Source: Acetobacteraceae bacterium H6797 (lineage in GTDB: Bacteria; Pseudomonadota; Alphaproteobacteria; Acetobacterales; Acetobacteraceae). From it: a stretch of 64,000 bases of DNA. The DNA lies in the NCBI GenBank assembly GCA_015223225.1, contig JADFCQ010000004.1:534381-598380 (forward strand), given 5' to 3'. The position numbers were made by a program, and so were the translations under genes. Shown here one piece after another: positions 41,230 to 51,995 of this stretch (the first letter of the stretch is position 1; each line of letters begins with the position of its first letter). The notes under the pieces are model-generated. The model was not told the origin of the DNA. It was given only the letters and a program-made list of their open reading frames with translations, and did no database searches.

Positions 41230-42813
41230 ATGAGTTTCAATCACCCCAGCTTCGGCCGTATCGAAGACAACCGCGTCATCCTGTTCGACACGACGCTGCG
41301 CGACGGCGAGCAGTCCCCCGGCTTCTCAATGAACCTGGAGGAGAAGCTGCGCATGGCCGAGGCCCTGGCCGAGCTGGGCGTGGACGTGATGGAAGCCGGC
41401 TTCCCCATCGCCTCCCCCGGCGATTTCGAGAGCGTGGAATCCATCGCCCAGAAATTCGCCAAGGCCGGCCCCGTGGTCTGCGGCCTGGCGCGCTCGGCCC
41501 CGGGCGACATCATCCGCGCCGGCGAGGCCATCAAGGCCGCCGCCCGCAAGCGCATCCATACCTTCATCTCCACCTCGCCCCTGCATATGCGCGTGAAGCT
41601 GCGCATGACGCCCGAGGCGGTGCTGGAGGCTGTCACGGCCTCCGTCTCCCTGGCGCGCCAGCATACGGATGACGTCGAGTGGTCGGCCGAGGACGGCTCG
41701 CGCACCGATCCGGACTTCCTGTGCCGCTGCGTCGAGGCCGCGATCAAGGCCGGTGCCACGACCATCAACATTCCCGACACCGTCGGCTATGCCCTGCCGG
41801 AAGACATGCACCGCATCTTCTCCATGGTGCGCGAGCGCGTGCCGGGGGCGGACCAGATCATCCTGTCGACGCATAACCATGACGACCTGGGCATGGCCGT
41901 CGCCAATACCCTGGCCGCCATCCAGGCTGGCGCCCGCCAAGCGGAAGCGACCATCAACGGCATCGGCGAGCGTGCCGGCAATGCGGCGATCGAGGAGGTC
42001 ATCATGGCGCTGCGCACACGCCATGACGCCATGCCCTTCGTGAACAATGCCGTCACGGCCAATATCCTGAAGACGAGCCGCCTGCTGGCCACCATCACCA
42101 GCTTCGACGTGCAGCCGAACAAGGCCATCGTCGGCCGCAACGCCTTCGCCCATGAGAGCGGCATCCATCAGGACGGCGTCCTGAAGGACAAGTCCACCTA
42201 TGAGATCATGACGCCGGAAAGCGTGGGCTGGACCACGAATTCGCTGGTCATGGGCAAGCATTCCGGCCGCGCCGCCTTCCGCGACAAGCTGGCCTCGCTG
42301 GGCTACACGCTGGGCGACAACCAGCTGAACGACGCCTTCCGCCGCTTCAAGGACATCGCGGACCGCAAGAAGGTCGTCTACGACGAGGATATCGTCGCCC
42401 TGGTCGATGACGAGGTGATGCGCACGCATGACCGCGTGAAGCTGATGGCCCTGACGGTTGCGACCGGCATGGGCACTCGCCCGACGGCGAGCCTAATGCT
42501 GGAAGTGGATGGCGAGAAATGCGACGCGGTGGCCGGCGGCGACGGCGCGGTGGACGCGACCTTCAATGCCCTGCAGCAGGTCATCCCGCATCGTGCCCAG
42601 CTGAAGCTCTATGCGGTTCAGTCCGTGACGGGCGGCACCGATGCCCAGGCGCGCGTGACGGTGCGCCTCGAGGAAGACGGCAAGCTGGTCGATGGGCAGG
42701 GCTCGGATACCGACACCATCATCGCCTCGGCGCGGGCCTATGTGCATGCGCTGAACAAGCTGATGGCGAAGCGGGCGCGGACGGCGCCGCCGGAGATCAT
42801 TCCCGCGAAGTGA
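41230..42813 (+). CDS. leuA: 2-Isopropylmalate synthase
   Basis: First committed step of leucine synthesis: condenses acetyl-CoA with 2-oxoisovalerate. The 527-residue protein has the catalytic barrel with DTTLRDGEQSPG near residue 20, the metal-binding HNHDDLG, GIGERAGN, and a HESGIHQDG segment, followed by the C-terminal LeuA regulatory domain (from about 395) that binds leucine for feedback inhibition. Transcribed after its own terminator-insulated leader with a leucine-codon control peptide, so expression and activity are both leucine-controlled. Confidence 0.97.
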   Translation: MSFNHPSFGRIEDNRVILFDTTLRDGEQSPGFSMNLEEKLRMAEALAELGVDVMEAGFPIASPGDFESVESIAQKFAKAGPVVCGLARSAPGDIIRAGEAIKAAARKRIHTFISTSPLHMRVKLRMTPEAVLEAVTASVSLARQHTDDVEWSAEDGSRTDPDFLCRCVEAAIKAGATTINIPDTVGYALPEDMHRIFSMVRERVPGADQIILSTHNHDDLGMAVANTLAAIQAGARQAEATINGIGERAGNAAIEEVIMALRTRHDAMPFVNNAVTANILKTSRLLATITSFDVQPNKAIVGRNAFAHESGIHQDGVLKDKSTYEIMTPESVGWTTNSLVMGKHSGRAAFRDKLASLGYTLGDNQLNDAFRRFKDIADRKKVVYDEDIVALVDDEVMRTHDRVKLMALTVATGMGTRPTASLMLEVDGEKCDAVAGGDGAVDATFNALQQVIPHRAQLKLYAVQSVTGGTDAQARVTVRLEEDGKLVDGQGSDTDTIIASARAYVHALNKLMAKRARTAPPEIIPAK

Positions 42814-42871
42814 GGCCGGGGGCGCTGCTCCCTACCCCGCCGGGGTGGTGTGACCACCCCGGACCCCGCAT

Positions 42872-43123
42872 TCAGTGGATGCGGCGGCGGGGGCGCATGC
42901 GATGCGCCAAGAGAACAGGCAGGAATGGGAGGGGAAGCGCCATCAGGGCGACGACCCCGGCTGCGGCGGCCACGGCGTGGCTGCCGAAGGCCCAGGCGAC
43001 GGCACCGGCGGGCATGGTCACGGCATTCACCGCGGCCCCCGCGAACCAAGCGCGCCACATTTTCCGGGCATGCGCAGCCAGCGCGGCGGGATCCTCGGCA
43101 TAGACCTGGCCACGCTTATCCAC
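42872..43123 (-). CDS. Small two-helix membrane protein, start uncertain
   Basis: An 83-residue frame from a GTG at 43123, with two hydrophobic segments (about 27-48 and 50-70) and a basic end MRPRRRIH. The frame stays open upstream for at least 30 further codons with protein-like sequence (PAPFVIDEARLFEV) but without an ATG, reaching into the end of the neighbouring gene; either the start is upstream and atypical, or a frameshift separates it from its true start. Not recognised. Confidence 0.45.
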   Translation of the reverse strand: MDKRGQVYAEDPAALAAHARKMWRAWFAGAAVNAVTMPAGAVAWAFGSHAVAAAAGVVALMALPLPFLPVLLAHRMRPRRRIH

Positions 43124-43200
43124 CTCGAAGAGGCGGGCCTCATCGATGACGAAGGGCGCAGGGCTGCGGGATGGCTCACCCGCCGCGCGCCCCGCTTGCG

Positions 43201-43509
43201 TCAGCGGCGATACATCATCACGAAGGGCTGGCCGTTCTTAGCCGCCCGGCGCGCGCGCCAATAGAGGCTGCCGGCCGCCACGGCCGCCGCGATCAGCACG
43301 ACGGGCAGGAGGATGGTGATGAAGGCAAGCGCCAGGCCGGCCAGCACCAGACCGCCAGCACCCACGGCGACCAGGGCCCCGAGCCCGCCGACGCGCATCA
43401 GCGCACGGTCAAGCCAGGTCGCGCCCACCCGCCCCGCACCCTTCGGCGCGTCGCGGAACTCCCCTTCGGGCGTCATGTCGATGATGGGAGGACGTCGATC
43501 GTTGGACAT
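43201..43509 (-). CDS. Small membrane protein of unknown function
   Basis: A 102-residue protein: polar N-terminus (about 1-35), then two adjacent hydrophobic segments (about 38-58 and 60-82), then a basic tail RARRAAKNGQPFVMMYRR. AGAGGGG lies about 12 bases before the ATG. The ordinary composition and coding bias support a real gene; I do not recognise a family. It is followed by the small uncertain frame at 42872-43123. Confidence 0.65.
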   Translation of the reverse strand: MSNDRRPPIIDMTPEGEFRDAPKGAGRVGATWLDRALMRVGGLGALVAVGAGGLVLAGLALAFITILLPVVLIAAAVAAGSLYWRARRAAKNGQPFVMMYRR

Positions 43510-43610
43510 GCGATGAATCTTGCCCCTCTCCGGGCCGGGTTCAAGGCGAAAGACAGGCGGAAGATAAAATTAACGCTCCGTTACCTTCGCCACTGCCCTC
43601 TTCAAAGCGA

Positions 43611-43642
43611 AAAGGCCGCCGGAGTTTCCCCCGGCGGCCTTT
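43611..43642 (-). terminator. Terminator for the glycosyltransferase gene
   Basis: Arms AAAGGCCGCCGG (43611-43622) and CCGGCGGCCTTT (43631-43642) with an 8-base loop; read on the minus strand the stem is followed by a T-rich stretch (TTTTCG). It lies 21 bases past the stop of the leftward glycosyltransferase gene. Confidence 0.88.
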
Positions 43643-43663
43643 CCTATCGCGATGACGCGGCGA

Positions 43664-44725
43664 TCAGTTGCCGACGGCGCGCAGCTTGGGGCGCTCCGTG
43701 CCGGCCTGCAGCTCGGCATAGAGGTCCAGGTAATTCTGGGCCATCACGCGCGAGGTGAAGCGGGCATCGAAGCGGGCGCGAACCTTCTTGCGGTCGATCG
43801 TATGCAACTTGCCGATAGCCTCGACGGCCTCGTCCTCGTTGGTGACGATGAAGCCGGTCACGCCGTCTTCCATCACTTCCGGGACCGAGCCGTGGTTATA
43901 GGCGATCACGGGCGTGCCGCAGGCCATGCTCTCGATCATCACCAGGCCGAAGGGTTCCGGCCAGTCGATCGGGAAGAGCAGCGCATGAGCACCGGACAGG
44001 AAGGCCGGCTTCTGCTCGTCGTTGATCTCGCCGATGAACTCGACATGGCCCTGCGAGAGCAGCGGCTTGATCTGGTTCTCGTAATAGTCCTTGTCGGCGT
44101 TATCGACCTTGGCCGCGACCTTCAGCTTCATGCCGGCGCGGGCAGCGATCTTGATCGCGCGATCAAGGCCCTTCTCCGGCGAGACGCGGCCGAGGAAGGC
44201 GAAATAGTCCTGCTTGGCGCCTTCGACCGGCGTCAGGCGCTGGGCGGGCAGGCCGTGCAGCACCGTGCGCACCCAGTTCAGGCGCGGGATCGGGCGGCGC
44301 TGGCTGTCCGAGATCGAGACGAACGGCGTGTGGCCATAGGTCTCGTAGATGTCCTTGAACTCGGCGATGTCGAGGCGGCCGTGCAGCGTCGTCAGGAACG
44401 GCGTGCGCTGGCGGCTGAACAGGCCGAGCGGGAAATAGTCGATGTGAGAGTGGATCACGTCGAACTCATCCGCGCGGCGGGCGATCAGCTCCACCATGCG
44501 GGCATAAGTCGCGACCCAGTCCTTGACGGTGGGGTCGAGGCGCAGCGCCTGGTCGCGCATCGGCGCCAGCGTCGCGGACGTCACGGAATCACCGCTGGCG
44601 AACAGAGTAACCTCATGGCCCATGGCCACGAGTTCTTCCGTCAGCGAATGAACGACGCGCTCGGTGCCACCGTAAAGCTTCGGCGGCACTGCCTCGAACA
44701 GCGGCGATATTTGCGCAATACGCAT
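43664..44725 (-). CDS. GT4-family glycosyltransferase
   Basis: A 353-residue GT-B retaining glycosyltransferase. N-terminal acceptor domain begins MRIAQISPLFEAVPPKLYGG with the glycine-rich GGTERVV loop; the C-terminal nucleotide-sugar domain has FLGRVSPEKGLDRAI and the E-x7-E motif EPFGLVMIE, followed by GTPVIAYNHGSVPEV. Cytosolic or membrane-peripheral; acceptor unknown (glycolipid, polysaccharide or small solute). Divergent from an ABC exporter, with a palindrome in the gap, and close to otsA, so roles in envelope or solute stress are possible. Confidence 0.92.
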   Translation of the reverse strand: MRIAQISPLFEAVPPKLYGGTERVVHSLTEELVAMGHEVTLFASGDSVTSATLAPMRDQALRLDPTVKDWVATYARMVELIARRADEFDVIHSHIDYFPLGLFSRQRTPFLTTLHGRLDIAEFKDIYETYGHTPFVSISDSQRRPIPRLNWVRTVLHGLPAQRLTPVEGAKQDYFAFLGRVSPEKGLDRAIKIAARAGMKLKVAAKVDNADKDYYENQIKPLLSQGHVEFIGEINDEQKPAFLSGAHALLFPIDWPEPFGLVMIESMACGTPVIAYNHGSVPEVMEDGVTGFIVTNEDEAVEAIGKLHTIDRKKVRARFDARFTSRVMAQNYLDLYAELQAGTERPKLRAVGN

Positions 44726-44765
44726 TACGCTTGATCCCCTATCAGCCGATTAGTGCAACGCCGTT

Positions 44766-44783
44766 GTAAAACATTGGTTTTAC
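44766..44783 (+). promoter_or_regulatory. Perfect palindrome in the glycosyltransferase/ABC exporter gap
   Basis: GTAAAAC (44766-44772), ATTG, GTTTTAC (44777-44783): seven-base perfect arms in an otherwise GC-rich region, followed by TTGACG (44785-44790), a possible rightward -35. A direct repeat CCGTTGTA(A/G)AA occurs at 44761 and 44818. Likely operator for one or both divergent genes. Confidence 0.55.
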
Positions 44784-44860
44784 TTGACGACCGTAGGCAA
44801 CCCGGCTTCTCTCCCGGCCGTTGTAGAAATCGAATGTGGCGGAAAGTAGGCTGGCTCTTG

Positions 44861-46666
<1,806 letters not shown>

Positions 46667-46690
46667 ACACAATTACCGCTGACAAATGAT

Positions 46691-46720
46691 ATTCAGGCTC
46701 GGCCCCCGCCGGGCCTGAAT
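46691..46720 (+). other. Strong hairpin between the ABC exporter and otsA
   Basis: A 13-base-pair stem with one G-T pair: left arm ATTCAGGCTCGGC (46691-46703), loop CCCC, right arm GCCGGGCCTGAAT (46708-46720). No T-run follows, so it is not a standard terminator. It covers an upstream ATG (46719) in the otsA frame and ends 22 bases before the preferred GTG start. Confidence 0.75.
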
Positions 46721-46742
46721 GCTGAGAATACTGGAAGATCCC

Positions 46743-48113
46743 GTGTCGCGTCTCGTCGTCGTCTCCAACCGTGTCGCCCCGATCGAAGAGGGGCAGCCCA
46801 CCGCGGGCGGGCTCGCCGCCGGCGTCATGGACGCCCTTCGCCAGCATGGCGGCATCTGGTTCGGCTGGAGCGGCGATGTCCGTCAGGAAGAGGTGCCGCC
46901 CAATCCGGCGCGCACCTCGGGGCCCATCACCCTCTTCACCACCGACCTCTCCCAGCGCGATTACGACGACTATTATCGCGGCTTCTCCAACGGCACGCTC
47001 TGGCCCGTGCTGCATTACCAGACGAGCCTGATGCGCTTCGACTGGGGCGAATTCGCGGGCTATCGGCGGGTCAACGCGCTCTTCGCCCGCTGCCTCATGC
47101 AGCTCATCAAGCCCGACGACATGATCTGGGCGCATGACTTCCACCTGCTCGGCCTGGCCGATGCGCTGCGCACGGCGGGTGCGGAGAACCGGATGGGGCT
47201 GTTCATGCACACGCCCTTCCCCGCCCCCTCCGTCTTCAGCACTATCCCGGCCCATGCCGAGCTGATCCGGGCCATGTGCCAATACGACCTGGTCGGCTTC
47301 CAGACCGAGAGCGACCGCCACGCCTTCACCGATTATCTCACCCGTCAGTCGGGCGGGCAGATGCTGGAGAATGGTGCCGTCTCCTGCTTCGGGCGGGTGG
47401 TGCGCACGGGCGTCTACCCGATCGGCATCGACGTGACGGAGGTGCGCGCCCAGGCGGAGGCCGAGCGGAACCAGACGGAGGCGCAGTCGCTCCGCGCCGG
47501 CCTGCTCGGCAAGTCGCTCATCATGTCGGTGGAGCGGCTCGATTACTCCAAGGGCCTGCGCCAGCGTTTCGGCGCCTATGAGCGCTTCCTGGCCCATCAC
47601 GCGGAATGGCGGCGGAAGGTGATCTATCTGCAGGTCGCCCCGCCGTCGCGCACCGATATCGAAGCCTATCGCGCCATTCGCAAGGAGCTGGAGGGCGAGG
47701 CCGGGCGCATCAACGGCCGCTTCGCGGAGCTGGACTGGGTGCCGCTTTTCTACCTCAACCGCAGCTTCGCCCGCCCTGCCCTCATGCCGCTCTATGCCTC
47801 GGCGCGGGTCGGGCTGGTGACGCCGCTGCGCGACGGCATGAATCTCGTGGCCAAGGAATATGCCGCGGCGCAGGACCCGGAAGACCCCGGCGTGCTCGTG
47901 CTTTCGCAATTCGCCGGCGCGGCGCGGGAGATGGAGACGGCGCTGCTCGTCAATCCCTATGACGAGCAGGGCATGGCCCAGGCGCTGGCCCAGGCCCTGG
48001 CCATGCCGCTCGAGGAGCGCAAGGAGCGGCATGCGGCCATGATCGCCGTGATGCGCGAGCATAGCCTGGAACGCTGGCGCGACCGCTTCGAGGCGGATCT
48101 GCGGGCGCATTGA
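46743..48113 (+). CDS. otsA: Trehalose-6-phosphate synthase
   Basis: GT20 enzyme joining UDP-glucose (or another NDP-glucose) to glucose 6-phosphate, 456 residues from GTG 46743. Family landmarks: [10 protein letters not shown] at the start, [26 protein letters not shown], the donor-site segment [10 protein letters not shown] and GMNLVAKEY. The GTG is preferred because GGAAGA lies about 5 bases upstream, while the ATG at 46719 sits in a hairpin and has no ribosome site. No otsB is adjacent. Trehalose protects against osmotic and drying stress. Confidence 0.95.
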   Translation: MSRLVVVSNRVAPIEEGQPTAGGLAAGVMDALRQHGGIWFGWSGDVRQEEVPPNPARTSGPITLFTTDLSQRDYDDYYRGFSNGTLWPVLHYQTSLMRFDWGEFAGYRRVNALFARCLMQLIKPDDMIWAHDFHLLGLADALRTAGAENRMGLFMHTPFPAPSVFSTIPAHAELIRAMCQYDLVGFQTESDRHAFTDYLTRQSGGQMLENGAVSCFGRVVRTGVYPIGIDVTEVRAQAEAERNQTEAQSLRAGLLGKSLIMSVERLDYSKGLRQRFGAYERFLAHHAEWRRKVIYLQVAPPSRTDIEAYRAIRKELEGEAGRINGRFAELDWVPLFYLNRSFARPALMPLYASARVGLVTPLRDGMNLVAKEYAAAQDPEDPGVLVLSQFAGAAREMETALLVNPYDEQGMAQALAQALAMPLEERKERHAAMIAVMREHSLERWRDRFEADLRAH

Positions 48114-48143
48114 AGAAGCGCCCCCGAAAGCAGCCCATTAAAA

Positions 48144-48175
48144 AAGGCGCCGGGGTTTCCCCTCGGCGCCTTCTT
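48144..48175. terminator. Bidirectional terminator between otsA and yajC
   Basis: Arms AAGGCGCCG (48144-48152) and CGGCGCCTT (48164-48172), extended inward by GGG with CCCT pairing. On the minus strand the stem is followed by a run of six T, ideal for yajC; on the plus strand by TTCTTCATT, weaker, for otsA. Confidence 0.9.
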
Positions 48176-48194
48176 CATTCGGCTCTGGAGCCGA

Positions 48195-48536
48195 TCAGCT
48201 CTTCACCACGTCATTCGCGGCTTCCGGCTTCAGCACGGCGCCGATGGTGCCGCGCACCAGCGTCACGCGGACGCCGGGGGCGATATCGGCCTCGATCTCG
48301 TCCGAGCCTTCCTTGACCTTCTGGATGGTGGCGACGATGCCACCGGCAGTGATCACGCGATCCCCGCGCTTCAGCTGGCCAAGCATGGCGCGATGCTCCT
48401 TCGCCTTCTTCTGCTGCGGGCGGATGAGCAGGAAGTAGAAGACAACGAAGATCAGCAGCAGCGGGGCGATCTGCATGATCATGCCGGCCGCGCCGCCAGC
48501 GGCGGCATCCTGGGCATAGGCGGGGGAGATGAACAT
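48195..48536 (-). CDS. yajC: Sec translocon accessory subunit YajC
   Basis: A 113-residue single-span inner-membrane protein that associates with SecDF. The N-terminal helix (about 20-40) contains PLLLIFVVFYFLLIRPQQKK, the family hallmark, followed by the small cytoplasmic domain with LKRGDRVITAGGIVATI. secD and secF are not in the window downstream, where otsA converges. Divergent from the DUF815 gene. Confidence 0.97.
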   Translation of the reverse strand: MFISPAYAQDAAAGGAAGMIMQIAPLLLIFVVFYFLLIRPQQKKAKEHRAMLGQLKRGDRVITAGGIVATIQKVKEGSDEIEADIAPGVRVTLVRGTIGAVLKPEAANDVVKS

Positions 48537-48587
48537 AGGCTCTGGTTTTCCGTCTCTTGCCGGTGTTGGTGCCGGAAACTAGCTTTC

Positions 48588-48602
48588 TGACCCCCTGGGT
48601 CA
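48588..48602 (+). promoter_or_regulatory. Short palindrome between yajC and the DUF815 gene
   Basis: TGACCC (48588-48593), CCT, GGGTCA (48597-48602): six-base perfect arms about 50 bases from each start codon. It could be an operator; symmetry of this size also arises by chance in GC-rich DNA. Confidence 0.35.
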
Positions 48603-48654
48603 ATCCCGAACACGCGGCCGGGGCACGGAAACCGAGAGGAAGACGCTTTTAGTC

Positions 48655-49524
48655 ATGAGCCTGACCGACCAACACGCCCTTCTTCCCGTGCTGTCGCGCA
48701 TCGCCGAGGCGTTGGAGCGCTTGGCCCCCGCCCCGCCGGCTTCGCCCTCGCTGGAGGGGGCGGATGCCTTCGTCTGGCACCCGCTACCGGTGCCGCGCCT
48801 CTCGCCCGTGCCCCGCGTGGCGGCGGTGGAGATCGGGCTGCTCCAGGGCGTGGAGCGGCAGAAGGATATCCTGCTGGAAAATACGATGCGCTTCGCCCGT
48901 GGCCTGCCGGCGAATAATGCCATGCTCTGGGGCGCGCGGGGCATGGGCAAGTCCTCGCTCGTGAAGGCGGCGCATGCGGCGGCCAATGCCGAGAAGCCGG
49001 GCTCCCTCGCGCTGATCGAGATCCAGCGGGAGGATATCCGCACCCTGCCGGAGCTGCTGAATATTCTCCGCGCCAGTAGCCGCCGCAGCGTCGTCTTCTG
49101 CGACGACCTTTCCTTCGAGCGCGAGGATGCCGATTACAAGGCGCTGAAATCCGTGCTGGATGGCGGCATCGAGGGGCGGCCCTCCAACGTGCTCTTCTAC
49201 GCCACCAGCAACCGCCGCCACCTCATGCCGCGCGACATGATCGACAACGAGCGCAGCACCTCGATCAACCCCGGCGAGGCGGTCGAGGAGAAAGTGTCGC
49301 TCTCCGACCGATTCGGCCTCTGGATCGGCTTCCACAACTGCGACCAGCCGACCTTCTTCGCCATGATCGAGGGCTATGCGAAGGAATTCCGCCTGCCGAT
49401 CGAGCCCGAGGCGCTACATGCCGAGGCGGTGGAATGGTCGGTGACACGCGGCGGGCGCTCGGGGCGCGTGGCCTGGCAGTTCATTCAGGACCTGGCCGGC
49501 CGGCTCGGGCAGCGGCTCGATTGA
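48655..49524 (+). CDS. DUF815 family AAA+-like ATPase
   Basis: A 289-residue P-loop protein matching DUF815. Walker A is GARGMGKSS (93-101), Walker B-like segment VVFCDDLSFE, and the sensor region FYATSNRRHLMPRDM with NERSTSI. The N-terminal quarter is variable and Pro-rich. Function is not established for the family; it resembles DnaA/ISTB-type ATPases. The ATG at 48655 is close after yajC's divergent start region. The next gene starts 56 bases on and may share the transcript. Confidence 0.9.
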   Translation: MSLTDQHALLPVLSRIAEALERLAPAPPASPSLEGADAFVWHPLPVPRLSPVPRVAAVEIGLLQGVERQKDILLENTMRFARGLPANNAMLWGARGMGKSSLVKAAHAAANAEKPGSLALIEIQREDIRTLPELLNILRASSRRSVVFCDDLSFEREDADYKALKSVLDGGIEGRPSNVLFYATSNRRHLMPRDMIDNERSTSINPGEAVEEKVSLSDRFGLWIGFHNCDQPTFFAMIEGYAKEFRLPIEPEALHAEAVEWSVTRGGRSGRVAWQFIQDLAGRLGQRLD

Positions 49525-49580
49525 ACGCGGCCTTTGAACGCAGCCTTTACCTGGGCAGGCCGCTCGGCGAAGCTGCGCGC

Positions 49581-50105
49581 ATGAGGTCGCCGCGCATCGC
49601 CCTGACCGCCTTTCTGCTCGCCGCCCTCTCGGCCCTGCCTTTGGGGCCGGGCGCGCTGGCGGCCCAGGCGGAACCGCCGTTGCCGAGCGCCGCGCTGCTC
49701 GTCTCGCTCTGCCGCTCGTCCAGCCTGGCTGAGGCCGCCCAGCATGGCGAGCGGCTCGGGTGGCGGCTGCAGGAAAACGAGCGGCTGGAGAATTGGCGGG
49801 CCAATTTTGTCCAGCACAATGGCGGCACGGTGCAGGTGATCGGCTGGCGCCAGGGCGAGGATGAGAAGGCGGCACTGCTCTCCTTCTGGATCGCGGAGGG
49901 GCCGAATGCGCATCGGGCGTGCTATTATATGGCCGCGCACGACAACCAGTTGCTCGACGGGCTCACGGATGTCATCGGCCGGCCGGAAAGCCTCGACAAG
50001 GTCGGCGACATGGTGACCGCCTTCTGGACGCAGGGGCCGATGGAGGTGGAATTCCTCCGCACCGGGAACAGCACGCTGCTCAATATCGCGCATAAGCCGC
50101 GCTAA
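49581..50105 (+). CDS. Exported protein of unknown function
   Basis: A 174-residue protein with a signal peptide (about residues 1-28: MRSPRIALTAFLLAALSA then LPLGPGALAAQA). The mature part has two Cys (CRSSSL and HRACYY) that could pair, and a mixed alpha/beta pattern with TVQVIGWRQ and MEVEFLRTG. I do not recognise the family. The frame is open upstream into the DUF815 gene but the ATG at 49581 is where the signal peptide starts. Confidence 0.75.
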   Translation: MRSPRIALTAFLLAALSALPLGPGALAAQAEPPLPSAALLVSLCRSSSLAEAAQHGERLGWRLQENERLENWRANFVQHNGGTVQVIGWRQGEDEKAALLSFWIAEGPNAHRACYYMAAHDNQLLDGLTDVIGRPESLDKVGDMVTAFWTQGPMEVEFLRTGNSTLLNIAHKPR

Positions 50106-50134
50106 AGCCGTTTCCGTTAGCCCTAGCTCACTGC

Positions 50135-51037
50135 TCACCACCGCTTGGTCGCGACGTAATCCACGAAGGCGCGCAGCGGGGCCGGCATCTGGCGGCGGCT
50201 GGGGAAGTAGAGGAAAGGCCCGGAGAATTCGACCCACCATTCCTTCAGCACCGGCTCGAGCGCGCCCGAGGCGAAATAGGGCTGCAGCCAGTCCTCGAAG
50301 AGGATCACCAGGCCCATGCCCGCCACGGCCGCCTCCACCAGGAGATCGGTCGAGCCGCCGATGCTGACGACGAGGGGGCCGGTGGGCTCCACCATCAGCA
50401 CCTCGCCGTCCTTCTCGAATTCCCATTCCGCTATGGCGCCGGATGAGAAACGGCCGCGCAGGCAGGCATGCTCGAGCAGGTCACGCGGGTGCCGGGGGCG
50501 GCCGCGGCGGTCGAGATAGGCCGGCGCGGCGGCGGTGGCGTAGCGCTGGCGGCGCGGGCCGATCGGGATGGCGATCATGTCCTCCTCCAGCCGCTCCTGA
50601 TAGCGAATGCCGGCATCGCAGCCGGCGGCGAGCATATCAACGAAACTATCCTCCGCCGTGACCTCGACCACGATCTCCGGATAGGCCGCGAGAAAGCCTG
50701 GCAGGATCCTCGGCAGCACGAGGCGGGCCGCGACCACCGGCACATTCAGCCGCAATGTACCCGCCGGGCGGTCACGAAAGCCGTTCACCACATCCAGCGC
50801 CGCTTCCACCTCGCCGAGCGCCGGGCCGAGCCGTTCCATCAGCCGCCGCCCCGCCTCGGTGGGCACCACGCTGCGGGTGGTGCGGTTCAGGAGCCGCACG
50901 CCCAGCCGCTCTTCCAGCCGCCGCACCGCCTCGCTGAGGCTGGATGCGCTGACGCCGCCGGCCCGCGCGCCCTCGCGGAAGCCGCCGGCCCGGGCCACGG
51001 CCATGAACGCGTTGAGGTCGCCGAGATCGGCCGTCAT
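50135..51037 (-). CDS. LysR-family transcriptional regulator
   Basis: A 300-residue LysR protein with an N-terminal winged helix (about 1-60; ASSLSEAVRRLEERLGVRLL) and C-terminal effector domain. It most resembles the group regulating divergent oxidoreductase genes. It is divergent from the aldo/keto reductase gene across 94 bases, an arrangement in which LysR proteins usually control the neighbour and themselves. The gap contains the outer pair GACAGG and CCTGTC about 50 bases apart; I would not call an operator from that. Confidence 0.94.
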   Translation of the reverse strand: MTADLGDLNAFMAVARAGGFREGARAGGVSASSLSEAVRRLEERLGVRLLNRTTRSVVPTEAGRRLMERLGPALGEVEAALDVVNGFRDRPAGTLRLNVPVVAARLVLPRILPGFLAAYPEIVVEVTAEDSFVDMLAAGCDAGIRYQERLEEDMIAIPIGPRRQRYATAAAPAYLDRRGRPRHPRDLLEHACLRGRFSSGAIAEWEFEKDGEVLMVEPTGPLVVSIGGSTDLLVEAAVAGMGLVILFEDWLQPYFASGALEPVLKEWWVEFSGPFLYFPSRRQMPAPLRAFVDYVATKRW

Positions 51038-51131
51038 TGTTCGGCATTCCGGACAGGCTGTGCGGATTTACCCATATTATCGAGCAGCCGACCCCTGTCT
51101 ACATGAGGTGCCAGTTCAGAGGAGAACTCGC

Positions 51132-51995
51132 ATGACCGATATCAGCAAAGCCGGCACCTTCCCCTTCGCGGGCCAGCAAGTGAAGCGCATGGGCTACGGC
51201 GCCATGCAGCTCGCGGGCAAGGGCGTCTTCGGCCCGCCGAAGGACAGGGCCGCTGCCATCGCCGTGCTGCGCGAGGCGGTCGAAGCGGGTGTGCACCATA
51301 TCGACACCAGCGATTTCTACGGCCCGCACGTGACCAACCAGATCATCCGGGAGGCCCTGCATCCCTATAAGGACGATCTGGTCATCGTCACCAAGATCGG
51401 CGCGGTGCGCGGCCCCGATGCTTCCTGGAACCCGGCCTTCTCGCCCGAGGAACTGACCCGCGCGGTGCATGACAACCTGCGCAATCTCGGGCTCGACGCA
51501 CTGGATGTTGTGAACCTGCGCCTGATGTTCGACGTGCATGGCCCGGCGGAAGGCCCCATCGAGGCGCCGCTCTCGGTGCTGGCCGATCTGCAGCGCCAGG
51601 GCCTCGTGAAGCATATCGGGATCAGCAACGCGACCTCGAAGCAGGTGGCCGAGGCACGGAAGATGGTCGAGATCGTCTGCGTGCAGAACATGTACAACCT
51701 GGCCCATCGCCAGGATGACGCGCTGATCGACGAACTGGCCGGCAGTGGCACGGCCTATGTGCCCTTCTTCCCGCTCGGCGGCTTCTCGCCGCTTCAGTCC
51801 GAGGCGCTGAACCAGGTGGCGGCCTCCCTGGGTGCGACGCCGATGCAGGTGGCGCTCGCCTGGCTGCTGCGGCGTTCGCCCAACCTGCTGCTCATTCCGG
51901 GCACTTCCTCGGTCGGCCATCTGCGCGAGAATCTCGCGGCGGCCGAGCTGGAACTGCCCGATGAGGCCATGGCGGCGCTGAGCAGCATCGGCTGA
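51132..51995 (+). CDS. Aldo/keto reductase, YdbC-like
   Basis: A 287-residue NADPH-dependent reductase of the AKR fold. Catalytic Asp58 and Tyr63 (HIDTSDFYG) and Lys88 (VTKIG) are present; the usual His is Asn128 in LDVVNLRLM, as in the YdbC group. Later segments GISNATSKQV and the cofactor-binding PGTSSVGHLRENLAA are typical. GAGGAGAA is about 6 bases before the ATG. Probably reduces an aldehyde under control of the divergent LysR regulator. Confidence 0.93.
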   Translation: MTDISKAGTFPFAGQQVKRMGYGAMQLAGKGVFGPPKDRAAAIAVLREAVEAGVHHIDTSDFYGPHVTNQIIREALHPYKDDLVIVTKIGAVRGPDASWNPAFSPEELTRAVHDNLRNLGLDALDVVNLRLMFDVHGPAEGPIEAPLSVLADLQRQGLVKHIGISNATSKQVAEARKMVEIVCVQNMYNLAHRQDDALIDELAGSGTAYVPFFPLGGFSPLQSEALNQVAASLGATPMQVALAWLLRRSPNLLLIPGTSSVGHLRENLAAAELELPDEAMAALSSIG

